Source: Loxodes magnus (Eukaryota > Ciliophora > Karyorelictea > Loxodida > Loxodidae). Taken from it: 64,000 nucleotides of DNA. Where the stretch lies: the NCBI GenBank assembly GCA_946699065.1, contig CAMPDV010002857.1:1-64000 (forward strand). The letters run 5' to 3'. This document shows positions 11,042 to 22,329 of this stretch, one piece after another (position 1 is the stretch's first letter; each line of letters starts with the position of its first letter). The position numbers and the translations under genes were made by a program. Below the pieces are notes generated by a model that was not told the origin of the DNA, ran no database searches, and worked only from the letters and a program-made list of their open reading frames with translations.

Positions 11042-13190
11042 TCAAATAGTTTTTAAGTAATATTTTTCAAAGCTTTATGAAAATTACATTTCACAATATC
11101 TCTTTAAGCGAACATTTTTTAGATTCAATTGTTCTCCAACAAATCCCATAAGCAAACTGTTTTAATTTTAGTTTTTTATTTAGTTCTTTTACAAAATCTA
11201 ATAACCTCTTAACCCCATTAAATGATAGGATAAAACTTAATTCTAAATTATTAGATTTGAGACTATCTAAAAATTATATAGGTTTGGATACTTCTTATCT
11301 AATTTTAGACTTTTACTTTTAAAAATTTCACTTTTTTCCTAAAATTATTTTAAATCCTGATAAATCAAAATAATTTTTTGTAAATTCTGCTTATTATCAT
11401 TATTAGCCTTTTCTTTTATACATTTTTCTTATAAATTCTTTTGTAAATAATTTTTATTCCTCCAACTATAATGAGAGGATCTAATATAACACACTAAGAT
11501 TAGCAACAGTTTCAGGAAGATTTAAATTACATTTGTTTCAATAATCATTCTTAATATCATATTTTCATATATCACTCAAATATTAATCATTTTAATTTAC
11601 TCCTCCAAATGAATAAATATTTTCTTCTTTTTTATCAGTTACTAAAGTTTATTAGAATATTCCAAATGGAAATTAAGAACAGTATTATTTTTTATTCTAA
11701 TTTTCCTATCTTTAATTTTTCTACTGTATTTAAGTAATTACTATTATAGTTTTTCGAAGGTGAACAACAAGGTCATCTTCATCAGAGGTTGGGGGAAGTT
11801 AAGTACCCATAATCGACTTTATGTCTTCCTCTGCTTTGGTTTTGGCCTCGAGACATAAGATTCTTAGACCTTCGACGTTGGCTTGACTTGATTTCGTTTA
11901 TTTTTAAACTACTGGAACAAAAAAGAAATAATATTGCGAGCTTCATCAGAGGTGGGGAATTTAAGTACCCATAATTGACACATGTCGTCCTCTGCTTTGG
12001 TGATGCAATGAGACACAATCTTGCCATGTCCTTGGACCTCCAGCAAGTATTAAAGATTAACGAGTATTCTAAAATTATATCAGTATTGAACATTTTTATC
12101 AGTACTGAATAATTATACCAGTATTGAACAAGGTTATCAGTATCTGATAATTTTATCAGTAACAAACATTCTTGTCAGTATGAAACATTTTTTTTTAAAG
12201 AGCTGCGCACCAACGAGAGTGCTACGCGCTCTATAATCAAATTTATTTATTTATTATTATTACTAAAACCTCCAACTACATAAATAAAGCTCTAAGCTGC
12301 TGCTATTCCGAAATCAACTCTTCCTTAGTTAAGTTCATTTAGTTTTCTACTATTTCCTTTAAAATTCGAATTATCAAGTTTCTTTCAATCCTAACTCATT
12401 TTTTTTCCTCCGACTAAGAATAATTAATTTTTATATTCAATACTTCTACTTAAAGAAGGAACTTTTACTTATATTTCTATATTTTTTATTTATTCTGTTT
12501 GTATATTAAATAACAAAAGAAATTTAGTTTCTATTATGAATCAGTGAATATATTATGATTCCTTGTGAATATAATCTTTTTATCTTGTTTATTTTATATC
12601 TTCCTAAATAATTTTTTAATCTTCTTTCTTAGGTTTTAGTTATTTTCTTCTGCTATAATTTTAGAATTTAAGTCTGTTAAGATTTGGAAAGGATATTACT
12701 GAAGGTGAAATAATTTTGTCATTTGATTTTTTTATTTTGAATATTTGATCTTAGATGAGTTGAGTGAAAATCATATTTGAGTTATTGTTCTCTTAAAAGT
12801 GTTTTATTAGAATTATATTATAATGTGTTATTTGACTGAATTAGATTTAAAAGCTATTAGCTAATAATTTTATTATATTTTACTTATTTTATTTTACTTT
12901 TCTATTATTTAACTCTTCAGTTCCTAAGTTTCTATTCTTATTGCTATCTTTTTTATAATTTATTCTTCATTCTATTTCAGTATATTCACTCACTCATCGT
13001 TAATAAATAAATCTTCGAATTTGAATCTAAACACCTTATAGCAAATACAGCAACTCATTTAATCCTATAAATACTTCTAAGTCTTTAGAATTAAACTGCA
13101 GAAAGTATGTCCACAAGGTAAGAAAGTAGGGAATAAGATTTAGTTAAGTTAAAAGGATAGAAGCAACACTAGCATAGTGAGATAGATTAT
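11042..13190 (-). pseudogene. RING-coiled-coil-Kelch gene, block 1, interrupted by R1
   Basis: Minus-strand gene. The N-terminal RING is near 13,175-13,020 (CQCC, LPCGHTFC, CCICYK). A Gln/Glu-rich coiled coil follows, then Kelch repeats: LFLVGGKK, RVDFGIAAAQSFIYVVGG, ENIYSFGG and LSDIWKYDIKNDYW. The Trp of DIWKYD and of NDYW are TGA, at positions where Kelch blades want Trp. R1 (11,749-12,262) is inserted inside the Kelch domain just after YVVGGFSNNN. Relative to copy 2 a stretch upstream is also shifted. Candidate TGA stop at 11,042. Kelch-RING proteins are typically substrate-recruiting ubiquitin ligase components, so that role is inferred. No in-frame ATG could be settled. Confidence 0.7.
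11749..12262 (+). mobile_element. R1 retroposon, copy a
   Basis: About 510 bp, begins ttttcgaaggtgaacaac and ends with the hairpin aaagagctgcgcaccaac...gtgctacgcgctct (12,196-12,232) plus an ATTT tail. Contains two diverged internal repeats, each with catcagaggttgggg-type and agtacccataat motifs, and a block of short ATCAGTAYTGAAYA-like units (12,065-12,180). Same copy and site as 28,471-28,978, so insertion predates block duplication. It disrupts the Kelch gene. Confidence 0.85.
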
Positions 13191-14030
13191 ATTTGATTAT
13201 AAATAATTGATTAAAGGAGGTTTAAAAGTATAATAATAACAGTTTAGATAAGAAATAAAATATTAGTATGATAAAGGAAATTTTATAATTTAAGTTTTAA
13301 ATATCTGCTATAAAAACATATTTTCTGATAAAGATTCTTATTTAAGAAGTATTTTGATATAATTTATATTAGTTTTTTAATTAAAAGTTGTAAATGAAGT
13401 TTTTAATTTCCATAAGCTATACATTAAAAGAGGATTTAACTTAAAGATTGATTGAAATAAGGTATTTATAGTAGACTAATATAGTTTAAAGTAAATAACT
13501 ATAGTTATCTTATGAGAAATTTAAAAATATAAAATATAAAAATGAATGAAAGTTAAAAGAATAGTAAGTTATAATAAATATTAGTATACAAATATTTTAA
13601 AATAAAATAATAATGTAAAATGTATGTGATATTCATAAATATAGTAAATATTCATAAAAATACATATAATTTTACTTTCTAAATATAAATTATTATTATA
13701 TATAAGAATTCTAAATAGTTAGCTTAAAGCCTAAAATAATTAATAAAACTAATAAAACTGATTAAACTAAAATTAATTAATTTATAAATACTAGAAATAA
13801 ATTAAGAATATTTATAATTAAAAATTTATAAATAAAAATAACAAAATAATTTAACTTATATTCAAATAAAATACTTCTAATCAAAAAACTATTATCTATA
13901 TCATAAATACTATAAAAAACTATTATTATTATTATTATTTATAATTATTCAAAATTATCAGTAATTCATGATAAAATTAAAACATCAATGTAAGAGAAGT
14001 TATATATCATAAATATTAATATTATATATA
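13191..14030. other. AT-rich region between Kelch gene and inverted-terminus element
   Basis: A plus-strand frame here reads like protein (for example KGNFIIQVLNICYKN), but no family is recognised and the other strand is the 5' flank of the Kelch gene, so I leave it uncalled. Contains a TTA microsatellite near 13,921-13,941. Confidence 0.35.
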
Positions 14031-15233
14031 AATAGGGAGGAGCAAAACCTCCAACTGAGACTCACTTAAATTCTTGGTACCAGGAAGTACCCCATAGGTG
14101 AAGAACTATCCAAGAGAAGACGAGATCGAAGAGGCATCAAGTGCAATAATGACGAAAGATGCTCGATATTCAGGTCTCTTAGGGTAGCATTCTGAGCGCG
14201 GTCATATAGAAGACAAAATTTGCAAGGGAGTGCTAGTACTGTGGAAGGACTTCAACAAGGAATTTTTTTAACTTTAAAAATCTTTATTAAAGAGCTGCGC
14301 ACCCTTGAGATACTACGAGCTCTATAATCTCATTTATTTATAAGAAAAATAACTATAAAAGGAATAATATTTATAAACTTAATTTATTAAAAATTTTAAA
14401 CATTTATATTATTTAAATAGATTAATATATAAAATGATATTAAGGTACAAACTAATATTTAATAGGCTACAACTATAAAAATTATTTATCTTGTTCTTAT
14501 AAATTTAAAAATTTGGTCAAAAAATAGTTTATAGGTAATAGATCTATTTATGATAGAAAATTATTTAAAAATAGCTGAAGAAATAAACAAAAGGAAAATA
14601 TAGAATTGTAGGATATTTTATTCTGTTTAGAATTTATTTATCTGCTTAGAAAACTAAATATAAAAATTATAGATTATATTTAAAATTATAATTTCTTAAT
14701 ATTCTATTTCATAATTAATTAAATAATTAAAAATAGTTTTGCAGTAGTTCATGACCGCTGTTCAAAGAAAGTTTATAAATTTGTGAGAAGGTCGCTCTTG
14801 AATATCATAAAGTTTTATTCTCTTTAAGTTCTGTTTAATATAATCATAGCAGTTGTTAATTTTCTTTTCTTCTATAGATTTATCTTTCTTGATTGCAATA
14901 AAGTTGTTCTCTTTTTCTTTTTTTCCTAGATTCAATAATGTTTTTTAAATTTTAAGAATTTTCAGCAATTTCTATATAAAATTGTTATTAGCTACTACAG
15001 TAGTAGCAGCGGTTCCTTTTACTTATTTTCATTTTTCACTATTATTATTAATTGTTTTCTTTTTTTATTTCCATGCTTTTAAATTGGGAGTTAAGGTTTT
15101 AACTTTGAAGAATGATTTAAAAGCTGTTAATTTTAGGTCCTATATCCTTTAAGCTTAGTTATTCGCCTATGGGGTACTTCCTATTACCAGAGTTTAAATC
15201 AGTTTCAGTTGGAGGATTGATCCTCCCTATTTA
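14031..15233. mobile_element. ~1.2-kb element with ~80-bp inverted termini
   Basis: The left end (aatagggaggagcaaaacct...gtaccccatagg, 14,031-14,110) is repeated in inverse orientation at 15,165-15,233. Both ends begin CCCTATTT/AAATAGGG and carry a GAGG...CCTC mini-palindrome. Flanks are AT-rich (ttaatattatata left, ttaatataatata right), compatible with a short duplication. The interior holds an R2 copy and a hydrophobic ORF-like stretch around 14,985-15,233. Probably a DNA-transposon derivative (MITE-like). Copy 2 keeps only the right ~770 bp (30,500-31,269). Confidence 0.6.
14205..14730 (+). mobile_element. R2 retroposon copy inside the inverted-terminus element
   Basis: Matches 1,895-2,420, including gtgctagtactgtggaagg, the aaagagctgcgcaccc hairpin (14,288-14,325), ATTT tail and following AT-rich segment. 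A relatively GC-rich 5' part extends back to about 14,110. Confidence 0.6.
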
Positions 15234-15274
15234 TTAATATAATATAATTTTACAATTTGCAATAAGACACTCAT

Positions 15275-16013
15275 ACTAATCTTTAGTACAGGAGCATTTT
15301 AAAAAGAGTAAATAGTTTAATTTGTGGTAGTTAACAAGATAATCCAAAAGTTGTTAAAATGATTTAAGATAGACAAAGTGATGAAGAAATTAAATTTATC
15401 TCTTATTTAAAAGAAATTAGAATGGAAAATACTAATTAAAAGAGAGATTAAATATAAATAACTTTTGAATATTTTGGCATAATAAATAGTTGATAATCAG
15501 ATAAATAGTTTCATATTATTTAGTATTAAGAAACTTTTAATTATAATTTTCAAGTATTAAATAAAAAATTAAATTAATACATAAAATATCTTCCAAATTT
15601 TAAATTCGAAAGAAATCTTAGTGAGAAAATCCTTGAAATTAGATGCTTTAAAAGAGTAAAAAATCAGCGTAGATGTAAAAGAGTATATAAAAGTATATTA
15701 AAGTAAAAAGAAAATTAATTAAAGAATTAAATTAATTCCTATAAAAATCAAGAAATTAGATAAAGAAATAAAATTCACTTAAATTGTTTAGGCAAGCAAA
15801 AAAAAAGAAGAGAAAATAAAATAAATATTGCGTGAAATAAATAAGGATAATTTGTTTATACTTTACAAAATAAAATGCTACAAAAATAAAGAAAGAGAAA
15901 CTAAATTTAAGATATTTTTACTGTTGAAAATATCAATAGTAGTATTAGAAGTTTAGTAGGAATCATTTAATAAGTTTTTAAGCAAAATTTTATATAAGTT
16001 ATTTAATTTAAAA
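15275..16013 (+). CDS. Hypothetical basic protein, block 1 copy
   Basis: Unrecognised. From ATG 15,359 (or upstream, since ICGSQQDNPKVVK precedes it in frame) about 215 codons read as a Lys/Arg/Gln-rich protein beginning MIQDRQSDEEIKFISYLKEI and ending near VENINSSIRSLVGIIQQVF. The copy at 31,394 is similar but carries different indels. Its upstream part may have been cut by the inverted-terminus element that ends at 15,233. The stop was not found. It could be part of the Gag-like element that follows. Confidence 0.4.
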
Positions 16014-16070
16014 TAATTTAGAAATTTAAGTTATAGATATTTATTCTTTTAATAATATATAAAAGAATAA

Positions 16071-16882
16071 ATGGAATTTCATATCGGGCAACATCTTAGT
16101 AAAGGCGAGAAAAAGAAGGCTAAAAAAGCTCTTCTTATTTAAAATTAAAAACAGCAGGCCACTGAGAACTCAAGCTCCTCATCTCCTTATTAAGGTAAGC
16201 GCATGGTTGGTGCTGAAACTTATGGAATTGACGCAGAACAAATAGGGTAACTTAAATCAGTTATCAAGAAACAAGAGGAAACTATTTATAACCTTTCGAT
16301 TTAACTTAGAGAAATTTTAACCAACTATGATCAACTAAACAATGAAATAGATTAACTCAAGACTATATTGGTAAATAACAAGTAAATTACTAGATAATAA
16401 ATTTGATCTTAATCTTAATAACCTCCATCATCAAGTGTAGCAATGCAGGTCGAAGTTGTATAAGAAAAACTAAATAATCTCTCAATCTGCAGTACAACAA
16501 GTTGAAGAAGGAAATAGAATTGAAACAATTTAAATGAAAACAAGAATTGATTAAATTGAAAGATTTTTGAATTTAAAAACTTAAACGAAAACCTAAAGAA
16601 AAAAAATGCTTATTTTGTTAATCTCAAAATCACTTATTAAGAAAATGTTGAAACTTTTAAATGCTCAAAAGAAATAATGAATAAAAAACATGAAAAGAGA
16701 TCACAAGACTATTTATAACTAAAAATGGAGTTTATAAAAGAAAATTGTTCCAGTCAAAAGATTCTGTGCATGAACTTTTAGGTTAAGCTTCCAACACAAA
16801 AAGCTTGTGGAATCCAACCACATAAAAAAATAGTGGTCATCGGAAGCAGGTTGCAAATCCTGTCAAAGATAAACACTTTTGA
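16071..16882 (+). pseudogene. Gag/ORF1-like zinc-knuckle protein, frameshifted copy
   Basis: Begins ATG 16,071 (MEFHIGQHLSKGEKKK) and ends at TGA 16,880-16,882. Lys-rich N-terminus, Ser run, coiled coil (EQIGQLKSVIKKQEETIYN), then a perfect CCHC knuckle CLFCQSQNHLLRKC (C-x2-C-x4-H-x4-C). Two +1 homopolymer changes relative to copy 2 put it out of frame (length 812 bp versus 813). The architecture resembles retrotransposon Gag or LINE ORF1 proteins that package RNA. Base composition is less AT-rich than the flanks, consistent with transfer by a mobile element. No pol is adjacent. Confidence 0.6.
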
Positions 16883-17035
16883 ACTTTAAGTATATTATAT
16901 TATTATATTAATAATATATTAAAATTAAAGAAATATAAAATTAAATTAAACTTTTATTTTAGTAAAACAATAAAATAATTTATTTATTAATCTTAAAATT
17001 TTATTTACATTTTTAACTTTTAAAATTTATATTAA

Positions 17036-18813
17036 ATGGAATAGCTTTAGTGCTACAAGTGTAAGCAACTTTATGGCTTTTTTAAATTACTCTCCTAAAA
17101 CTCTAACGTACTCATGTTATTTGCCTTTATTGCTGCATTTAATCATAAATTTATATCAATCTTTTCATGTGTCCTTTAGATTTCCACATGTTTGAAGCAT
17201 AGATTTTTTAAAATAAAACCTGATGTGAATATTTTATAATTACTAACTATTAAATCCCAGAAAACAGAATAATAAAATTAACTCTAAGATTAGTTTGCTA
17301 GAATCCAAAACTTAGTAATGGACAATAAAAATAATTTATAGAGATATTGTAAGAGTTAAGTGATATAAACTATAATAGTAAATATAAAAAGAATAAATAA
17401 CTTAAAAGTTTAATTACTCTAAATAAATTAAATAGATTAAATATTAGGCAGGCTATTAATTAATTTTAAACTTAAAGAGTTTTGGACTGCAACTTCTTGC
17501 AGTTTAACGACCCCAACACTCCCTTCATGGGATAACGGGGATATCCTGTTGCTTTCGAAAAGCAACTGCCAGGGAGCTCCATCGCTATGGGCAGCCAGGC
17601 TTCAAGCCCCTACCAGGAGTGGATAATCAAAAGGAAGGCGTTCCATTGCAAAGGTTGATTTTGACCAGGGACTTTATCAGCGACAGGAAAGGAACTTGTT
17701 CCTAGCCATAAAGCCAGAAAGTATGATTCAGAAGGTCAATCTCAGCTCCCACCATCTTTTTAATTATATTAGGCAGGCTATTTAATCTATAAAATAGAAT
17801 AAACAATTGTATGGAAATAAAATAATAGAGGGATATGTAAATAGTCAATTATTAGAATAAAATAACAAATAGATTCAAAGAAATAAGTTTACATAATCTG
17901 TTTTAACTTTGCAAAGAAATAATTCGCTTTATAAATCAGAAAGATAATGATCACTCTGGACAAAAAATTAAAATATAGAGTCAATCAAGTAGAATCATCA
18001 AAACATATCCAAGTTAATAGAAATCAGATTAAAATTTACTGAAACTATCAAAACAATAAAATATATTGATTAAAAACCCTAAAAATAATATAAAACAGAT
18101 GGAGAACATTTAACTGAATAATCCTAATAAAATAATGAAGAAGCAACTTGAATACTAGAGTTTAATGAAAAGTTATTAAGAGAATAAGACTATTTTGAAA
18201 TACGCGAATAAATAGAAATTTAGTTTTAGTAATATTTTTCAAGTATAGTAGATTCAAGAGAGGCTGCTTAAAATAGATAACTTCTTGATATCTTGCTACT
18301 AGAAATTGACTAAAAACTAAAAACGTTTATTTTTCACTAAATATAGTATCTATAATGAATGAAAGATTACAGGGCAGAGAAATTTTCTGACTTTTAAAGT
18401 GAATGAAGATTGCTATATTTATAAAATAGCTGTTTTGGCTAGACATTAAATTTCTTAAACTATTTATATTAGAAAACTTTATATTCATAAAGGTAACAAA
18501 GCTCATCCAGATTTTTAAAGCGAAATTATTCATTCCTTTGAAGAATCTTTAGAACTTGATTCTAAAGATACTAAAGCAGTCGAGCTAATTAGAACATAAA
18601 ATTAATTTATAAATATATCGGCAACTAAATTTGCACTTTTTGATTGTGTTTGAAGGTGGAAATTTTTATACTGGAAGCTTAGAAGATTTCAAAACTTTTA
18701 TAAAAGTAAAATAATAGACTCTACAACTTTATGAAACTTAAGACATTCCAAAAGGTGATTCTTCTCTGTAAAAATGAGGACCATTAGTAGACTTCTTTAT
18801 ATTTTTTGATTGA
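17036..18813 (+). pseudogene. TRIM-like gene, right arm of block 1, split by a SINE
   Basis: Inverted paralogue of 7,270-8,742. ATG 17,036 (MEQLQCYKCKQLYG), RING with CYKC and THVICLYCC, coiled coil, then the C-terminal domain (ITGQRNFLTFKVNEDCYIYK, HKGNKAHPDF, IVFEGGNFYTGS, GDSSLQK) and TGA at 18,811-18,813. A 308-bp SINE-like element at 17,458-17,765 sits in the coiled-coil region, and a +1 shift lies near 18,630. The gene is therefore likely inactive unless the insert is removed. The C-terminal reading gives the clearest sequence of this unknown domain. Confidence 0.7.
17458..17765 (+). mobile_element. SINE-like element from a structured, probably Pol III RNA
   Basis: A 308-bp relatively GC-rich unit flanked by a perfect 17-bp direct repeat, atattaggcaggctatt (17,441-17,457 and 17,766-17,782). 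The uninterrupted target is seen in the left arm at about 8,318-8,336. It has several strong hairpins (gttgcttt/aaagcaac, aggaac/gttcct, ctgcc/ggcag) and ends in a T run (catcttttt), as Pol III transcripts do. A ggcttcaagcc segment resembles a B box or T arm. The source RNA is not recognised. Second copy at 34,015-34,321. Confidence 0.8.
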
Positions 18814-21800
18814 AAAACTCGCTAAGATTAAAAAAAATTAAAAATAATTAAATTTTAAAATTAAAATTAATTAAAGCACTAGGTTAGTAATAAGGTTGAT
18901 TATAAAATATTAATTTATTATTTGCTTTATTTAATAACCATTTAGATTTAATAACTATTTATACTTTTTATTTTTAAGATATTTTAATAATGTTTCTTTA
19001 TTTAAAACTTTAGAAAAATCTTATAATTTTAATTTATAACTTTAAAGAAATATAGTTTAAATTATATAATCTCATTTTTATAGAACCAAATGGATTATTT
19101 TATTTGTCAGCTTCTTATAAAATCTTGAAGAAATGAAGGCTTTCATTTGTCTAATTTTATTTTTTGTTTATTTTAATAAATCTTCATCTGCAATGCATTT
19201 CAGCACTATTTTAAAGAGCTTTTTCAATTTAATCTTTATCACTTTTTACTCCACTCTATTTTATTTTCTAATTCTTTATTTTTGTTTTATTAAAATTGTT
19301 CTTTAATTTCTCTATCTTCAAAATATTTAGTCTCTAATTATTTATCCTAAAATATATTTCTTTATAATTATTTTTAATTTCTGGTAATTTTTATATTTTC
19401 AAATTACTAAATTTTTTCCTAAAGTTCAGTTTAAGTTTAATCTATAGCAAGGCTATAATTCCAACTAGTTAATTTCATTTAACTAAGATTTATAAAATTC
19501 CAAGAATCATTTTAGAATTTCATTTTTTTCATTCTATTAAAGCTTCAAATAAAGCTGCAATAGAAACTTTTTTTGTCTAAATTTAAAGAAAAAAAGAAGC
19601 ATTAAGAGAAAGAAAAAGCTTAAAATATATAATTAAATTTGCTTATAATATAAAGCTTAAAAGTTAAAATGAGGGATTCAAATACTTGTTTAAAACTAAG
19701 ATAGAGTGGTGATTTATATGTAACTTAAGCTATTAAATCAATCAAAAAATGAAAAGGAAAATTTATTATAAAAATTTAGGTGCAAAGTTAGATAATACCA
19801 AGTGGATTTAAACTAAATCTGAAATTTCTGATATTAATAAAAAATATAAGAACCATTTTATAAGCGATGTAAAGACTTGTAAAGAATTAAGAAATTTAAA
19901 TAAGTTAAATTTAAAATTAATAGCTAACTTAATAAGCATAATACTGAGAATTTAATCTAAAAATATTTATAGAGAGTAAAGCAACCAAAAAAATCTATTA
20001 ATTGGACATTCTAATACATAATAATTAAGCATTTAAGATTTATAAATTAAAGACTTAAAATAGGAAATATAACAAAGATAAAATATTAGAAAATATTTAA
20101 ATTTAAGAAATTATATATGATGGATTTTTAATTGAAATATATCTTATAATTTTGTAAAGGACCAAACAATTAAAAAAATTTATAGAAAGATAAAATTTTT
20201 ATAAAAAGGAATATCATAAATAAATAAAATTCTGAGAAATATTAATTATAAATAAATTTAATAACTAAATATTAAAGTCTTATGCAATAAAACTAAATAA
20301 TAACTAAATTTTGTGTTTATCTTTAATTTAGTAAATTTATTTATATTAAATAGTCATAAGTTTTAAATTGAAAGAATATTTATTAGTAAGAAGTCTAAGT
20401 ATAGAAAAACCATATTATAATTTTTATTAAGTTTGAAAATATTCATGCTTTTTAATTTAAATCTAAGCAAACTTTGGCTATTATTATTTGTGAAAATAAA
20501 GTTAATTTTAGCTTCTATAATTTTATTTTAATAATCCTTAGAAGTATCTCATGTTACTTAATATAATTAAAAGGCTAAAAAATAAAAATTTATTTAATTT
20601 ATTTTAAAAATATTGCTATAATGAAATAGCATTGATAGACTTTTTAATTAATTCATAAAACTTAATTATTACTCGAGTGTAAATGGATTTTTTCCTTCCA
20701 ATTCATAAGATCCAAAATAATAATCATTTTAAATTATTGCAAAACACATTTTTTAGTTTGATAGTAAATCTAACTGCAACTATTACTATAGAATTTTAAA
20801 AATTATCTTTTAAACCTTTAAATTATCAAATTTATTAAGAACAAAAAGCTTATAAATGTTTTTCTGAATCCCTGGATCATATTTTAAAATTTTTAACTCT
20901 AGCAGTTATATTAAAGATCTTAGGTGTTAATAAAAGTCTATAATGCTAATAGTAAGCTGATTACACTACTTAAAATTTGTAAACGCCTAAAAGGAAGCAA
21001 TTTAATTAAGAAAGAAAAATATTTTATTTTTTCTTTAATAGAAATTTGTAAATTTCGTTAGACAAATTTGATTAGGCAAATATCTATATATCCTTTATTT
21101 TATTTCTCTTCTAAAGCTCTCTTTAACTCCACTTTATTAGATTACTAAATAATCCATTCCTAGTAAGAAATTTATTAATTTTCCGCTTTTTACATAGTTA
21201 AGATTTATTAATCAAGATTCCTTGAATAATTAGCTTAATCTTTAGGACATTAATTCTTATATCTATCTAAGAGAGCTTTCAAAATTTTAAATTCTCTAAG
21301 TTACATTAATGCTTGAATAATTATTGCATGAATAACATTTTTCTTTTATAAGAAATATTCTTCTGATCCTAATTCTTATAGTTGGCTAATAATCTTATTT
21401 CTATAATTATTCCAACATAACCATTTAATTCTAAATTAATTATTTTCTCGATAATTTTTGTTAGAGAAATTTGCTTCTTTGTTCTATGATGGTAAAAAAT
21501 TAATCTCATTTTGATCTAAATGAACTCTTTTATTTTTCCTCTAAATAAAATAAATAAATAACGCTTAAATTACTTATACGCTTTCTCAGTTGTTTCTATT
21601 TAATTTCTTTGAAATGTTTGTGTCTTGAAATAATTTTTAATTTATTTCCATTATTTTTTCTATTTTAAGATGATATTTGGAGCTTATTTACTTTATTTAA
21701 GTTATGCTTTTTAGTGTAATTTATAGAAAATTTCCAGATTATTAATTTTTATTCTCTTCAAAAATAAATTGAATAAAGTTACTTAAAATTTATTTTTTAA

Positions 21801-22320
21801 ATTAAAGTTTTGAAAAATCGTATAGCAGCAAAAGGAAAGGAAAAAAGCAAAAATAAAAAGTTTACTAGTCTTTTTAAATTAGTCTAAGTTATCTATGAAA
21901 GTAGCTTTATTTTTTAATTATCTAAGTAAATAATTACTATAAATCAATGGTTATTAAGCTATTTATCATTAAATATAGTTGCTCACACTCCTAGTTATTT
22001 TATATTTTCTTTATTAAACATACTAAAACTTATTATTATGCTTTATCTCTTAAAATTGTTTAAATAATCATTAATAATAGCTATCGAAATAATTTCCTTT
22101 TATAGAATTAAGCAAATGGAGTATGGAAGGTTTTAGATAGCTAGAATAATTATAGAAGTAGCTTATCGTTTTGGTTTAAAGCTTCTATTTAAGTAACTAT
22201 ATCTATTACTTTTAAGAACCTTTTTTTTATTTTTTTATTTATGTTCCTTGCTTTATAATGAATAGCTATTTTGAAACATCCTACGATGAATTTTGTAATT
22301 TATTAATTAGGAAGAAATTA
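18814..22320. other. 3.5-kb AT-rich region without recognised genes
   Basis: No match elsewhere in the window was noticed. A minus-strand stretch at about 19,100-19,560 reads as a weak Lys/Gln-rich coiled coil, but nothing fixes its frame. No tRNA or hairpin repeat seen. Confidence 0.35.
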
Positions 22321-22329
22321 TAAAGAGGA

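Larger units (their letters stand above)
7270..18813. repeat. Block 1: 11.5-kb unit bounded by inverted TRIM-like genes
   Basis: The left arm (7,270-8,790, minus sense) and right arm (about 16,990-18,813, plus sense) are inverted copies of the same gene. The block from 8,030 to 17,765 is nearly identical to 24,776-34,321, differing mainly by single-base indels, one ~700-bp deletion (about 13,765-14,470 is absent from copy 2) and one R1 insertion present only in copy 2. This makes the two blocks an informative pair for dating insertions. No transposase or integrase was recognised, so I do not call the whole block a transposon. Confidence 0.8.

Noticed and set aside
11782-12165. 127-codon standard-code ORF on the minus strand, and the 33,597-33,806 ORF
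   Set aside because: They lie inside R1 copies; frames differ between copies and no domain is visible, so they are not called as host genes.
13000-14000. Long plus-strand protein-like frame opposite the RING end of the Kelch gene
   Set aside because: With almost no stop codons any frame is open; the minus strand has real RING motifs and this frame has none.
17458-17765. SINE-like element as a copy of 7SL/SRP RNA, U3, RNase P or telomerase RNA
   Set aside because: None of the conserved cores I know for these RNAs could be found on either strand; identity left open.
7270-18813. The 11.5-kb block as a Maverick/Tlr-like transposon with long inverted repeats
   Set aside because: The arms are whole host-type genes, and no integrase, packaging ATPase, DNA polymerase B or capsid-like motif was seen inside.
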